DNA of 64,000 nucleotides from Desmodus rotundus (GCF_022682495.2 NC_071391.1:40710498-40774497); one strand, 5' to 3'. Shown: positions 26,480-40,854, numbered from the stretch's first letter. Made by a program: numbers and translations. Notes: a model not told the origin generated them from the letters alone.

Positions 26480-26960
26480 AAAGGAAAGATACCCAATTTA
26501 TTTTATGAAACTAGCCAGCATCTTGTATCAAAATCTGACAAAAAGGGCTGAAAAAAATTATAGACTAATTATGGACTAATTATATAAGTTTAACTTATGG
26601 ATTTAACTATGAAGACTTAAAAACATGTCAATTTTTCAGAACATTAAAAGACTCCTCCATGATCATGTAGGGTTCATACTATAAATGCAAGAATGCTTTA
26701 ATATTAAAAAAGCTTTTGACACACTAAAGCATATAAAATGATTCAATAAGAAAAAATATAATCACAATAAAGATTTGATAAAAGTCAGCACTCATTTCTG
26801 ATTTGAAAACTAGTCTTAGACAACTAAAACTAGAAAGATACTTCTTTAATGAAATAAAGACATCTAACTTCTTATTCTGGTCCACTTTATTCAACTTCAA
26901 AGGAAAAAGCATAGTCCATATAAAACCAGCCTTTTGTTCTCCTGCTGTGATTATAACTAG
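26480..26960 (+). repeat. Old L1 ORF2 remnant, plus
   Basis: Degraded ORF2 order: caatttattttatgaaactagc, atcaaaatctgac, atgcaagaatgctttaatatt, aaaaaagcttttgacac, followed by tagacaactaaaactag. Frames are broken throughout. Confidence 0.55.
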
Positions 26961-26967
26961 TAATGAG

Positions 26968-27264
26968 CCCTGGCTGATGTGGCTCAGTTGGTTTGAGTGT
27001 TGTCCTGTAACCAAAAGGTTGCAGGTTTGATTCCTGATCAGAGCACATACCTAGGTTGCAGGTTCAATCCCCGGTCCAGGTATGGGTGTGTACACCCCCC
27101 AGTTTGGATGCATACAATCCTGGTCCAGGCGCTGGTCCCTAGTCTGGGCATGTATGGAAGGCAACTGGTTGATACTTCTCTCTTGCATCGATGTTTCTCT
27201 GCCTCCCTTCCTCTCTCTCTAAAAGTAATGAAAAAAAATGTCCTCCTCAAGTGAGGATTTAAAA
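26968..27264 (+). mobile_element. VES-family SINE, plus
   Basis: Head gccctggctgatgtggctca, B-box-like ggtttgattcctgatcag, a duplicated middle with ggtccaggtatggg and ggtccaggcgctggtccc, CT-rich tail and oligo-A. The longest and best preserved plus-strand VES copy here. Confidence 0.9.
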
Positions 27265-27299
27265 AAAAACTCATAATATTGAGTATTGGATAAGGTGTA

Positions 27300-30150
27300 T
27301 AGGTCAAGACTTCTGGACAAGATGGATTATGTATTTGCCTCCTCCCATGACCACATCACAATTACAGCTCAAGGGTAGAACAGCCATCATTGAGAACCAC
27401 CTGAAGACTAACTGAACAGTATTACTATAACTGGGGACATAAAGAAGCAGCCATGTTGAGACTGGTAGGAGGATTGGAGATGCAGAATGGGCAGGCTTCA
27501 CACCCATAGTGTAGAGATTAAGAATCAGGAGGGATACCTTGGCTCCAGAGGCCCCTTTCTGGAATGAGGGGACCCAGCCTCACGCTAAATTCCCTAATCT
27601 GGGACATCAGTGCCAGAAAGATGAGTCCCCATAATCTGGCTGCAAAATCAGTAGAGATTGTGTCCCAGAGAAACATCTTCTCTGATGAGACTGGTATCAA
27701 AGTAGAAATCAATTACAAGAAGAAAACTGAAAAACACACAAACACATGGAGGCTAAACATGCTATTAAACAACAAATGGATTAACAACGAGATAAAGTCA
27801 GAAATTAAAAGATAACTTGAGACAAATGAAAACACGATGACTCCAAATATATGGGACATAGCCAAAGCAGTTGTAAGAGGGATATTTATAGCAATACAGG
27901 AACCTCAAGAAATGAGAAATGTCTAAAAAAACAAATCTAACCTAAAGAAAAAAACAATGGAAAAGATCAATGAAACCAAGAGCTGGTTCTTTGAAAAGAT
28001 AAACAAAATTGATAAACCTTTAGCCAGACTCATCAAGAAAATAACACAGAGGCCCCCAAATTAAAAAAAGAGAGAAATGAAAGAGAACTGACAAACAGTG
28101 CCACAGAAATACAACGGATTATAAGAAAATGCTATGAATCGTTATATGCCAACAAATTGGACAACCTGGAAGAAATGGATAGATTCCTAGAAACATACAA
28201 GCTTTTAAGACTGAATCAGGAAGAAACAAAATCTGAACAGACCAATAGCTACTGACAAAATTGAAGCAGTAATCAAAAAACTCCTAACAAACAAATGCCG
28301 TGGGCCAGATGGCTTCTCAGGAGAATTTTACCAAACATTCAAAGAAGAATTAATACCTACCCTTCTCCGACTCTTCCAAAAATTGAAGAGGAAGCCTCCC
28401 AAATTCATTTTACTAGTCCAGCACTACCCTTTGTCTGATTCCAAAATAAGACAAAGACACTACAAAAGAGAGAATTATAGGTCATTATCCCAGATGGACA
28501 CTGATGTGAAAATCCTCAACAAAATATTAGCAAACCAAATTCAGCAACACAGTACAAGGATCATATGCCATGATCAAATGGGATTTATTCCTGAGATGCA
28601 AGGTAGGGTCAGTATCTGCAAATCAAGGAATGTGATACACCACATAAACAAAGTGAAGGCTAAAAATTGTATGATCATTTTAATAGATGCAGAAAAAGCG
28701 ATTAACAAAATCCAGCATCCATTGACAATAAACTCTCAGCGAAGTAGAGACAGAGGGAACATAAGTCAGCATAATCAAGCCCATGTATTTCAAACCAACA
28801 GCTAACATCGTACTCAGTGGTGAAAAGCCAAAATCTCCTTAAGATCAGGAACAAGACGAGGATGTCCACTTTCTTCACTTTTATTCAACATAGTATTGGG
28901 AGTCTTAGCCACAGCAGTCAGACAAGAAGAAGAAATAAAGGCATCCCAGTTGGAAAGGAAGAAGTACATAACACTGTCATTATTTGCAGATAACACGACA
29001 CCATATATAGAGAACCATGAAGATTCCACCAAGAAACTATTAGAGCTTATAAATGAATTCAGTAAAGCAGCAGGATGCAAAATTAGTATTCAGGAATTGT
29101 TTGTATTTTTATATACCGATAACGGGCTATCAGAAACAGAAATTAAGAAAACGATCCTGTTTCCAATTGCATCAAAAAAACCCACTTAGCAATGAACTTA
29201 ACAAGGAGGTGAAAGACCTGTACTTAGAAAACTGTAAGACACTGAGAAAAGAAATTGAAGAAGATAAAAGGGCAACTACACTGTGCTCATGGAGAGGAAG
29301 AATGAACATTTTTATAATGTCCATACTCCCTAAAGCAATCTACAGATTAAATGTAACTCCTATCAAAATACCAATGGCATTTTTCACAGAACTAGAAAAA
29401 GTAATCCAGACATTTATGTGGAACCACAAAAGACCCTGAGCAGCCAAAACAGTCATAAGAAAGAGAACAGAGTTGGAGGTATCATGCTGCCTTATATGGA
29501 ACTATACCACACGTTTATAGTAGTCAGAGCAGCATGATACCGGCATAGGAACAGACATACAACTCAATGGAACCAAATAGACAGCCCAGAAATAAACCCG
29601 CGCCTGTGGTCAATCTGTGACAAAGGCGGCGAGAATATACAATTGGGGTAAAGACGGTCTCTCCAGTGTGCTGCACACGTGCAATGGAATATGGATCAGC
29701 CATAAAAAGAAGGAGTTCTTGTCAATTGCAACAAAATGGATGGGCCTAGAGGATATTATGCTGAATGAAATAAGCCAGTCAGAGAAAGACAATACCGTAT
29801 GATTTCACTTAGACGTGGAATCCAAAGAACAAAACAAAATAGAAAAAAACTGGTAGATACGGAGAACATTTTGATGGTTGCCAAATGGTAGAGGGGTTGG
29901 GGGAATGGGCGAAAAAGGTGAAAAGGATTAGGAAATGCAAATCGCCAGCTATAGAAACAGTCACAGAGATGCAAAAAGTGCAGCATAGAGAGTACAGTCA
30001 ATAATAACATAATAACTGTGTGGCCATATGAGGACTGGACTTACTGTGGGGAGCACTTCACAAAGCGTGTGAGATGTCTGATCATGCCTGAAACTAGTAT
30101 AATACTGTATGCCAACTGTAACGGAAAAATAAGTGAGTAAATAAAAATAA
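27300..30150 (+). mobile_element. L1 element with internal deletions, plus
   Basis: Begins with L1 5' UTR-like text (aagacttctggacaagatgg, cagcctcacgctaaattccc), jumps near 27690 into ORF2 without ORF1 or the endonuclease, and runs through the reverse transcriptase. Recognisable parts include FDKIQHP-type text near 28710, a degraded FADD site (now FADN) near 28985, and LPKAIYRLN near 29330. A second deletion near 29640 removes the ORF2 C-terminus and leads to gtgcaatggaatatggatcagcc and a 3' UTR ending in A-rich DNA. Several stops and frameshifts; inactive. The frames at 28383-28805, 28896-29189 and 29053-29439 are pieces of it. Confidence 0.85.
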
Positions 30151-30548
30151 AAAGCTTTGTTGAATGTAAAGTGCTATCTAAATGTAAGTTATAATTTCAA
30201 TTTCGTGCTCTTTGGAATAAATTTCAACTTTAAATGACAAGTGATCATTGTGAAGTACCAAAGCTTTGATAAATGCTCAACTTTACAATTTCCAAACAGT
30301 CTTCCAGGGTAGCATAATAAATAATGATTTTTTGCCCATGAGTGCAGTTTCATTTTCCTCACCTTGATATTACTTTATTGAGGAAAAAAATAAAGATTCT
30401 ATTTTTGGTTGACAAAACAAAGAAAGAAAAGGTGTATAACAGTGCCCTGTAGTTAGGTGGAGGGGGAAGAGAATGCAGCTGATGCCAGTGCGCGCACGCA
30501 CACACACACTCTCTGTCTTGCAAATGCTTGACCTGTGAGTACAACATA

Positions 30549-30668
30549 CAGGGTGGGGCAAAAGTAGGTTTACAGTTGTGAGTACACGAAAAAGTTTATT
30601 CTTGTATTATTTATTAATTGTGCTGTTTTCCATGCAAACAACTGTAAATGTACTTGTGGCCCACCCTG
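30549..30668. mobile_element. 120-bp MITE with TA duplication (mariner-like)
   Basis: Ends cagggtggggcaaaagtagg (30549-) and cttgtggcccaccctg (-30668) are inverted repeats of about 31 nt with 4 mismatches, extending to tttacagttgt. TA flanks both sides (30547-30548, 30669-30670), as for Tc1/mariner. Non-autonomous. Confidence 0.8.
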
Positions 30669-31374
30669 TATACTTTTGGATACCTGAAATAGTATGGCAC
30701 AAGACTATAATAATGTGCTCCCAGTTACTGCTGGAGGTTTCTCCAGGTATTCTTTCGTGCGTACTGCAGAACGCATCCCTCCCTCCTCGCTCAGTTCAGA
30801 TCTTTCCCACTTGCTGCTGTATAATTGCCAGTAACTCTAGTTAGGTAAACAGCTGGGCACGCCCATTTTACACGCAGGGGAAAATAGCACCCATTGTTTA
30901 CTGGTTTTGCTGTTAGAGTATAAAAATGAAGATACTTCTAATATTGCCTTGAACTTTTAGAACTAGGTGGTTTTATAAAATCAAATTATCTACTTTTTTG
31001 TGATGTGTACCGTGTAACTTTTCTCTCATGGTCAGTAGACCAAGGTTTAAATTTTGAATCACAGTAATGCACGCTTCACATCAGTGTTTTAAGCTTTTTT
31101 AAAAACCAAAGTCACATTAAAAAATACATTTTATAATCTGATCAAGTGTACACACACAAACACTATATATATAATTACATATACATATGTATAATTAAAA
31201 GTCGCACAGAACTTACCAAGCATCTATGCAAGTTCTCTGATATTATCTGTTGTTTCATTTAAAAAATCAGTATCAATCCACCAAACTGACTTCTTTAGAC
31301 TGTGCTTTTCAGCAGTTTCATGGTTCTCAGCAGAGAGGGTGATTCTTTTGATTGTTTAATAAATAACATTTCTG

Positions 31375-31787
31375 CTATGAACATTGGGGTGCACAGATTC
31401 TTTTGGATTGGTGTTTCAGTGTTCTTAGGGTATAATCCCAGCAGCGGAATTACTGGGTCAAAGGGCAGTTCCATTTTTAGTTTTCTGAGGAAATTCCATA
31501 TTGTTTTCCACAGTGGCCTCACCAGTCTGCATTCCCACCAACAGTGCACAAGGGTTCCCTTTTCTCCACATCCTCTCCAACATTTGTTTGTGGATTTGTT
31601 TTGGGGGGTGGGGGCGGGGATAGTGGGAAGAGGGTATTACAGGAACTACTATAAAGGACACATGGACAAAACCAAGGGGGAGGGTGGAGAGGGGGGAGGG
31701 AGGTGGGTTCACCTGGGGTGGGGTAGAGGGATGGGGAGAAAAGGCATACAACTGTAATTGCATAACAATAAAAAAAAAATAAAAAAA
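31375..31787 (+). mobile_element. Small 5'-inverted (twin-primed) L1 insertion with TSD
   Basis: 31375 to about 31604 is reverse-complement ORF2 C-terminus (minus frame ending at 31295 includes [14 protein letters not shown]). From about 31605 to 31787 the DNA is plus-strand L1 3' UTR (aggacacatggacaaaacc, G-rich part, acaactgtaattgcataaca) with an A-rich tail. A perfect 17-nt direct repeat flanks it (AATAAATAACATTTCTG at 31358-31374 and 31788-31804). It lies about 180 bp before the first STK33 exon acceptor. Confidence 0.92.
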
Positions 31788-31983
31788 AATAAATAACATT
31801 TCTGGAGTCCAAGAATTCAGTTCTGAAAGGAATTAGAAATACGTCCTAATTTTGTTGCAAATATTAACTTTTTATGTGTAGGCAGGATGCTTTTGGTGCT
31901 AGTTGCTAGTTTTTCTCTCATTTCTAGGAGAGTGATGGGATGAGACGGAAGGTTCTAAATGGTGGTTTCTTTTCTTTCTACAG

Positions 31984-32149
31984 CTCTCATGTGTGAAGAG
32001 AAGCCTAGTGCCTCGTTAACATAAGGACCTCGCCGACTGGAAGCTGCAGATTTTGCCATCAGCTCACCTTATCCTTGTTGGTCTGGTTCTTTTCCTCAAA
32101 CAGTGGAAACATCTTTCTTTCGAGTCGCTTTTGTTGCAGAGTTAAGAAA
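31984..32149 (+). other. STK33: STK33 5' untranslated part of first recognised exon
   Basis: A strong acceptor (pyrimidine-rich tract then tctacag) ends at 31983, followed by 166 nt before the ATG at 32150. The start context is AAGAAAATGG, with A at -3 and G at +4. A second plausible acceptor, gttgcag ending at 32140, would leave only 9 nt of leader. No upstream non-coding exon or core promoter was recognised; STK33 genes usually have distant 5' non-coding exons, so the transcription start is probably outside the window. Confidence 0.6.
31989..32024 (+). other. Possible short upstream ORF in STK33 leader
   Basis: If the exon starts at 31984, its first ATG (31989) opens an 11-codon frame that stops with TAA at 32022-32024, well before the main ATG at 32150. 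It would be removed if the acceptor ending at 32140 were used. Its start context is weak (C at -3, T at +4), so leaky scanning is likely. Translation is not shown by sequence alone. Confidence 0.3.
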
Positions 32150-32374
32150 ATGGCTGATAGTGGCGTAAGGAAAAAACCCACAACATGCTCCCACTGTTCA
32201 TCTGCTTCTCAGGAAGATGTGCTTTGTATATGCTCCTATGGGGCAAGGCTTTCTCCAGTGTCGGTGGTGGAAATGTCAGAGACATCAAGCATTGCTTGTT
32301 CAGACATTTCTATTTCACCGGAGAGGAAAAAAGAACAACAAATTATTAAAGATAATTCCTCTGGAAAAGATGGG
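32150..32374 (+). CDS. STK33: STK33 coding exon 1 (start codon, N-terminal tail, residues 1-75)
   Basis: Begins MADSG, as in known STK33 proteins. The start is chosen for that homology and its strong Kozak context. The segment is Ser, Cys and Lys rich, with a cluster of cysteines between residues 13 and 29, no membrane segment and no known domain; it ends KDNSSGKDG. The donor is GGG|gtaaac at 32375 in phase 0. The open frame runs on into the intron to a stop near 32527, so intron retention would give a truncated product of 125 residues. This tail appears to diverge much faster from human STK33 than the kinase domain (from memory, not aligned). Confidence 0.93.
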
Positions 32375-33455
32375 GTAAACATCAAAGATTCGACTTCTCA
32401 ACACAAGTTGAAGTCCCCTTCTCTAATGCCATCCCTAGCTTCGCTCATCTATCTCATGGGCTCTTGTCAGCTAATTCTTTGCCTTCTTACCTATTATGGA
32501 AGCATTTCTTTCTTACATAAGGGGTGAACAGACTTGGTTAGTACTTTCTTTTATGATATTTCCAACACTGCCCAAATTAATTACTTCCTGCGATTGTGAG
32601 TAATTTGGAATGTTGTTCCAGCTTTAAAAAAAAATGGTTCAAGTTGAATTAAATCTGAATTTGGGGACACTTTTTTCAACGCAGAAGGAGTTATGGTTGT
32701 GATTAAATATAGGGTGGTTATTATTTAAGACAATTCCTGGTTATCTAGAGGGAATATCAAATATACTCTACAAAATCAGCTTGCAAACAATCTATGACTG
32801 TCCTGTCGGACTGGTTTGGATGTGTCCACCTTTCTAGAGAAGAGGCGGTGTGGGAGGGTTCCCGTGATATAGCACAGCCTTGGAGTCAGAGCAGGAAGTT
32901 TAAGAAAAGTTAGGTTCTCGTCCCTCAAAGTTGTACTGTTTTTAGATTTTCACCCTAAACTTTTTTTCCCCTAACTTGTATTACAATATAGTTATTGCCA
33001 TATAGGCGTCTCAGAGTTAGTTGCTACTCGCTGAGTTGTTACTATGTTATTTTCACTGGAAGCATAATTTATGAGTGTCTGGCCAGTAATCTTTTATGTA
33101 TAATCTGTTTGACACAATTGCTATGTTTTGAAACAAGAATGATTAAGAAAGCTGTGAAGTTGCCTCCTCGTGACTTGAAAGAATCATTGGGTAGGTTCTG
33201 ACCTGTCTGCTCTGCAGCTAACAGTGCACACCTGACTGGATTTGGGGGATCAGATCGAGCAACTTCTTATGGTCTCTGTGAGCCAGTAACTCATAAAGGG
33301 CTTCGAACTGGAAACAAGCCAGTGAATTACCTTGTCTGCAGTAAATATCGTGGCACACATTAAAGACTTGTCATATTCTCTAAATTAGGGATTTCACTTT
33401 GTCAAAAGTGTGTTATATCTTAATATTACTTTTTTTTTCTCCTTTTTGGTCTAAG
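32375..33455 (+). other. STK33: STK33 intron 1
   Basis: GT-AG intron of 1081 bp. No recognised repeat or extra exon. Confidence 0.85.
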
Positions 33456-33569
33456 CCCTCAAAAACCCCGAATGTAGAGAGAAAGGTGTCTCAACAACAG
33501 TGGGGTCGGGGCAACTTCCCAGACGGAAAAGTCCCTCACATAAGGATGGACAATGGAGCTGCTATTCAG
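33456..33569 (+). CDS. STK33: STK33 coding exon 2 (residues 76-113)
   Basis: 38 codons, phase 0 at both ends. Acceptor ggtctaag, donor CAG|gtattt. It encodes the linker just before the kinase domain, with the STK33-typical stretch VERKVSQQQWGRGNF followed by KVPHIRMDNGAA. The sequence is polar and probably flexible. It joins exon 1 as KDG/PSKT, giving a continuous match to known STK33. Confidence 0.95.
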
Positions 33570-35860
33570 GTATTTAGAAAGCAAAGTGAAGCCACTAGGA
33601 ACTTTCAGGTTTCTTCTGTGTCACTCAGTGGTTAATGGCAAAAATGATTAAAAATAAGTCTCTAAGGAAAGGAGGGAAAGGAGAGGGGAACTTTACCATT
33701 TTCAAGTATGTCAGAGTCTTTACTACCAAAAATGCGGCTGTTTTTTCTGCTCATAGAGGACCAAGTGGATTTTAATCAAAGTGGAGGGAATTTTTGTTAG
33801 ATAAAATGAGAACGTCATGGTCTTCAGGCCTTGCCTGTTGCTGAGTGCAAACGTGGAGTCTTTGTGTGGCCCTCATTAGGGTTCAGGGAGAGACCAGATG
33901 ACTCGGTGGTTTGGCTGCTCACTTCCTTAAGGCCAGTTTTTGCCGCCTCTGATTGGATGAGTACCAATGTTGGTTTTCCTAGGATTCTAATTATGACATA
34001 CAAATATGAGTGGAATATTAGTACCATTTTAGAAATTAAGTGTTATTTTAACATCAGTTTAAAGGAACTTCAACAAGAATAACCACAAAAAGAAACTTGT
34101 ATTAATGTTAACTTTAAAAATTGTTTTAAGAGATATTTAGCAATATACTCAAAGTGATCAGAAAAACGTCCTGAGAAATTCTGACTTGAGAAGTTTAAAT
34201 CTCCCCTTTTAAATGAAAGGACTGTATTTTTTTTAATGTATAAATTTACTGATTTTTTAAATTTAGTCGTAAGAGCTTTTATAAAAATCAAAATGTATTC
34301 ACTGTGAAAAATTAGGAAAATACAGATAGAAAAGTGAAGAATATAAAACAATCACGAGCCAAATACAAGCAGTTTTAACACTCATTACCTTCATTGTTAC
34401 ACATATATGTCAGCCTGTCTTTCCTTTCCATTCTTTCCCTGTTTTAAATTATGGAATATTCAAAGTATGTACATATTTTTAAGAAATAACCTTAACTGGG
34501 ATAGTAGAAGTTTTTCTTCTTCCATTTAATGGACAGGCTCATTTTAAAGATTTTAAACATTCCAGGAGAGTATAAAACAGGAAGTTACAGTCATCCAGAA
34601 TTCTACCACCCGGCGGTAACTACTCACTATAAATGAGCATGTGTCCACACAGTGTAAGCACCTCCACACACAGACATTTTCAACACTTTTATAGTAGAAT
34701 CGGATCATGTACCCTTGCACACTCCACACTGTGTCATGGGCTCAGCCTCTGCCAAAGAAAATAGATCTATCTTACTGTTTTAATAGCATCCTCTTAAAAT
34801 TAATACAAACAGGAAGTCATTTTCTTCTTATTTTTACCACTATGTAATGATGTCAAGGCAGATAGTTGAAGAAAAAGGTCAGTTTATAAAAGACTAGTTG
34901 GGCAGTTGAGCTATTCCTCTACCCATTCCTCATTTTAAAAGTCCTGTTTAAACAATAGTAAAATTCTGTGCCCAAGTTGTGGTTCTGTATGTTTAGAAAG
35001 AAAATGAGAATTTTGTTTTTAAAGGTCAAGAAAAATTGGGGAAATGGTTATAGAGTTGAGATATTTTTGTTCTGTGGGGGAGGAAGGGGGTAAATGATCA
35101 TTTAAATTCAGATTTAATTCATTTTACATAATATAGAGTAGGGGTGACGTATAAATATAATAAAAGTAAAATATTTGTCTCATTTTAATCATCTTAGTTT
35201 TTTGACTTTGATTTTCACTATGAAGTGGTAGTGGGGGAGGGGGAGGAGCCAAAGTAATGTTGTCATCTAAAAGCAGGTGTCTGGGACAGGATGTGTCCAT
35301 TGTAAATCCAGGGGTCCCCATTTACAATATTTGTGACCCTAAATCCGTGCTCCTCCTCAAGGTCTCAACTCCACATACCCAGCCCATCATTTCTCTCAAG
35401 TGTGTCCGTATAGAAGGGTTCTGAGTGGCTTCTCTGTGTATGTATATAGAGAAGCTCTGACTGGGTTTATCGGTTGTTTCATTCGTTTATCAGTTCCCCA
35501 GTTCACTCCACGTTTGCACTGCGATACCTTTGGAATGCCTTCCTTGCCTTGCTTGGATTATTGAAAAAAATCTCAATTTTTTTTTTTGCCTTTGTTCACT
35601 TACATGCCAGTCTTGGAAGCCACCTGTTTCAGAATGTGTACCTTTATTCTCCCAGGGTTTTAGTTCTGGTCTCTGGCCCCAATGTCACTTTGTATTTTGA
35701 TTTTAACTCAAGACTTTATGATTTCAGAATAATCCTGTCTCTTGAGTAGATTACAAATTCTGAGAAAACAGGAATTGTTTTGTTCAACTTTGTAGCCCCC
35801 AAAGTGTAACTCACAAGGAAATATGTAAGGAAAGTCTAACATATTGAAACTGAATTATTT

Positions 35861-36080
35861 CCTTCTTTCTTCCCTTTCCTTCCTTTCCCTTCTCTTCCCT
35901 CCTCTCTCTCCCTTTCTTTCCCTTCCTCCCTCCCCATCTCTTTTTTTCTCTTTCCCTTTCCTCCTCTCTTTCCTTTTCTCTCCTTTTCTTCCTCTCCTCC
36001 CTCTTTCCTCCTTCCCTTTCCTCCCTCCCTCCCTCCCTCCCTCCTTTCCTTCCTCCCTTCTTTTCTTCCCCCTCTCCCCC
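35861..36080 (+). repeat. Homopyrimidine (C/T) low-complexity tract
   Basis: About 220 bases almost wholly C and T, with ccttccctcc-type units. Long frames on both strands here (for example Lys/Glu/Gly/Arg-rich minus frames) are artefacts of composition. Confidence 0.95.
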
Positions 36081-36239
36081 ATGCACTAAACATGGATCTT
36101 TGGCCTACAAGGTTTCAGGGTAGGCTTTTTAAAGGATACAAAAGAAACAGCTTCTTAAGGAGCTTCTACACATCTTATCTTGGGGAAAAAATGAATGAAA
36201 TGTAAGCAGGAGAGTAATAATAGTGTTTGAGGATCAGTG

Positions 36240-36350
36240 TGTCCATGCGTGCTGAGAGACGTCAAAAGAAAGGAACCGTCACCACAGGGCAGAGTTAGGC
36301 AGGGAAGCCCTTCATGAAAGAGGTGAATAATTAAGTGGGCATTGAATCTC
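36240..36350 (-). repeat. L2/MIR-like remnant, minus
   Basis: Text such as gggcagagttaggcagggaagcc and gaaagaggtgaataattaagtgggcattgaatc resembles reversed L2. Weak. Confidence 0.35.
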
Positions 36351-36436
36351 CTGTTACTAAAGTAAGTAGAAAAGTGGAAGACTAGCAGCTACTTCACCTG
36401 TTGCGTGGGGAAGGGGAAAGTGACCACACAGCCTGA

Positions 36437-36826
36437 GCAGCAACTGCAGGGAGCCTTTGGCTGGCCGACCCAGCGGAGGTGGCCCCAGCGGCATTGCCTC
36501 AGCTGTTCTGTCACGCTCAGAAGCTCTCTCAAGACCCAGACACCCTTGTTAATGCCCTGAAGTTGGTTTGGACCAGGGAGGCTGACTCCTCCCAACCAGA
36601 TTCACAAAAAATGGAAGTGTACCTGAGTGACCTGTTGGTTAGGTTCTTGCACAGCGTGAACCAGAATGCTGGCGCTGGCAAGGCCGATGCATCGTGTGTT
36701 CGTGAGCAGAAAGCAAGTGATAAACGGAAGGATTCTTGGTCTGCACAGATGGGTTTTATATTCTTCCCAGGGATGATTTGTATTGAAATTTCCGTGACGT
36801 ACTACTTTTTCCTAAAACAAAGGGAA
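36437..36826 (+). other. Unidentified open frame, possible pseudogene fragment
   Basis: Open from the stop at 36434 to a TAA near 36829, about 130 codons, with a globular-looking middle (LSQDPDTLVNALKLVWTRE, MEVYLSDLLVRFLHSV) and an aataaa just after the stop. No ATG lies near its 5' end (the first in-frame one is internal) and no splice partner is evident. I do not recognise the protein. It may be a piece of a retrocopy, or chance. Confidence 0.25.
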
Positions 36827-37283
36827 TAAAACAACAGAAGTTATTTTCAGTAGAAATAATGAAGATAAAGGAAAAACGTTGCTTGATAGACAAGAAAGCA
36901 GTGGTTCAGGGAGCCTATGTGCTGGTTTCATGGTACAGCTCTTAGACTTTTGGGGTCACTGGGGGTGGGTGTATTTTATACACATGTATGTGTACGTGTG
37001 TATGGATATCCCATTCCTTCTTATGAAGATACTTCATTAATATTATGGTTGTAAGAAACTCATTTTTATACTTTTCAAGTTTTCCACATTTCCCCATTAG
37101 GATTTGTATGATCTTCCTCCAAAGGACATTTAATGAAATTCATCAGAGCTTGTTTTTGTTTAATTAAGATGTGTTTATCAATATTGAAGCAAGTATGTGG
37201 TGTCTTCTCTTTGATTTTACCCTGGAGCAGGATCTCTCTTCCCTTGGGTGGATGTCTGTCAGTATTAATGTGCTCATTTTTAA

Positions 37284-39821
<2,538 letters not shown>

Positions 39822-40389
39822 TAGCAGGTGCTGCATTTTGAAAGTTGTTATTATTACAAAATGAACATCATTTCCTTCCGAAGCAATCCCTTTGGGGCAC
39901 AGTTGCTCATGTCCTTGGCGTGAGTTTGTCAGTGAAGATTGATGAGAGTGTTCTGGAGGACTTTTATTATTGATTGTATAATTAGGTGTCTGATGATTAG
40001 ATTGATGGCTTTGGTTTTGGGTGGCATGTTGAAAGCGAATGTTTAAAACTGAAACAACTTCATACACAGCCCAGCAGTGAGTAGAACTTCCTTACAGATG
40101 GCTTTACTTTTGCTCTGGTCCTTGGTTTCTCCATTGTCATCTCTCGGAATATTGTCATGATTTTGCAAGGTTAGCTTTATAGTAAAGTCAGCATGGGTAT
40201 ATTTGGCACTACGTAGAAGATATTTTGTCATCTGTGTCTTGTCAACATGTTTAATCTTCATTCTTTCCCTAGATGTTATCATTATTTTCTTTGAATGCAT
40301 GTCATTTTTATGTAGAGTTGTTCTGAAGGCTGGGCCTGTGCCGTTCTGCCTCTAGACTGTCAGTGCCCGTGGGCTCTGGTGTTCCTCCG

Positions 40390-40615
40390 CTTGGAGGCAA
40401 AGTAGTGATTAGACATGTGGGCTCTGGGGCCTGTGTACTTGAATTCCGGTCCCATTATTAACTATGAGACCATGACAAGTTATTCCACCTCTCTATACCT
40501 CAGTTTCCTCATCTGTAAAATGGATTTAATAATAGTACCGACCTCATTTAATTGTTGAGTGATTAAATGGGAAAATGGATATAAAGTGTCTGTCTCCTTA
40601 AATGGTAGCTATTGT
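40390..40615 (+). repeat. MIR SINE, plus
   Basis: Good MIR match by order: ggctctggggcctgtgtacttg, ttactatgagaccatgac-like part, ctcagtttcctcatctgtaaaatgg, then taatagtaccgacctcattt. Confidence 0.85.
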
Positions 40616-40854
40616 TTCCTTTGTCAGTCTCTAAGGCAGTAACAGTCAGTTTGGGTTATGCATTATGCTCGATTCATTAGGAGTGCTTAGTAACCAAGGA
40701 AGACCACAGTTACCCTTTATGGGAACAGTATGTGGCGATGATGCTGAAGGTCTTCTCTACTCTCAGTCTTAAAGTTGTGACTTCTTTATCCTCATATATT
40801 CTCAGAATAATTTTGCTCTTTAATTACCAGTTTTAGGCAACCTATCTGATTAGG

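Noticed and set aside
28383..28805. 140-codon reverse-transcriptase-like frame as a possible gene
   Set aside because: It is part of a broken L1 ORF2; neighbouring frames continue it with stops and frameshifts.
32375..32527. Exon 1 extended to the in-frame stop (single-exon gene of 125 codons plus)
   Set aside because: A good donor at 32375 joins in phase to exon 2 and restores the STK33 protein; the extension has no homology.
35811..36093. Lys/Glu/Gly-rich frames on both strands
   Set aside because: Product of the homopyrimidine tract; composition only.
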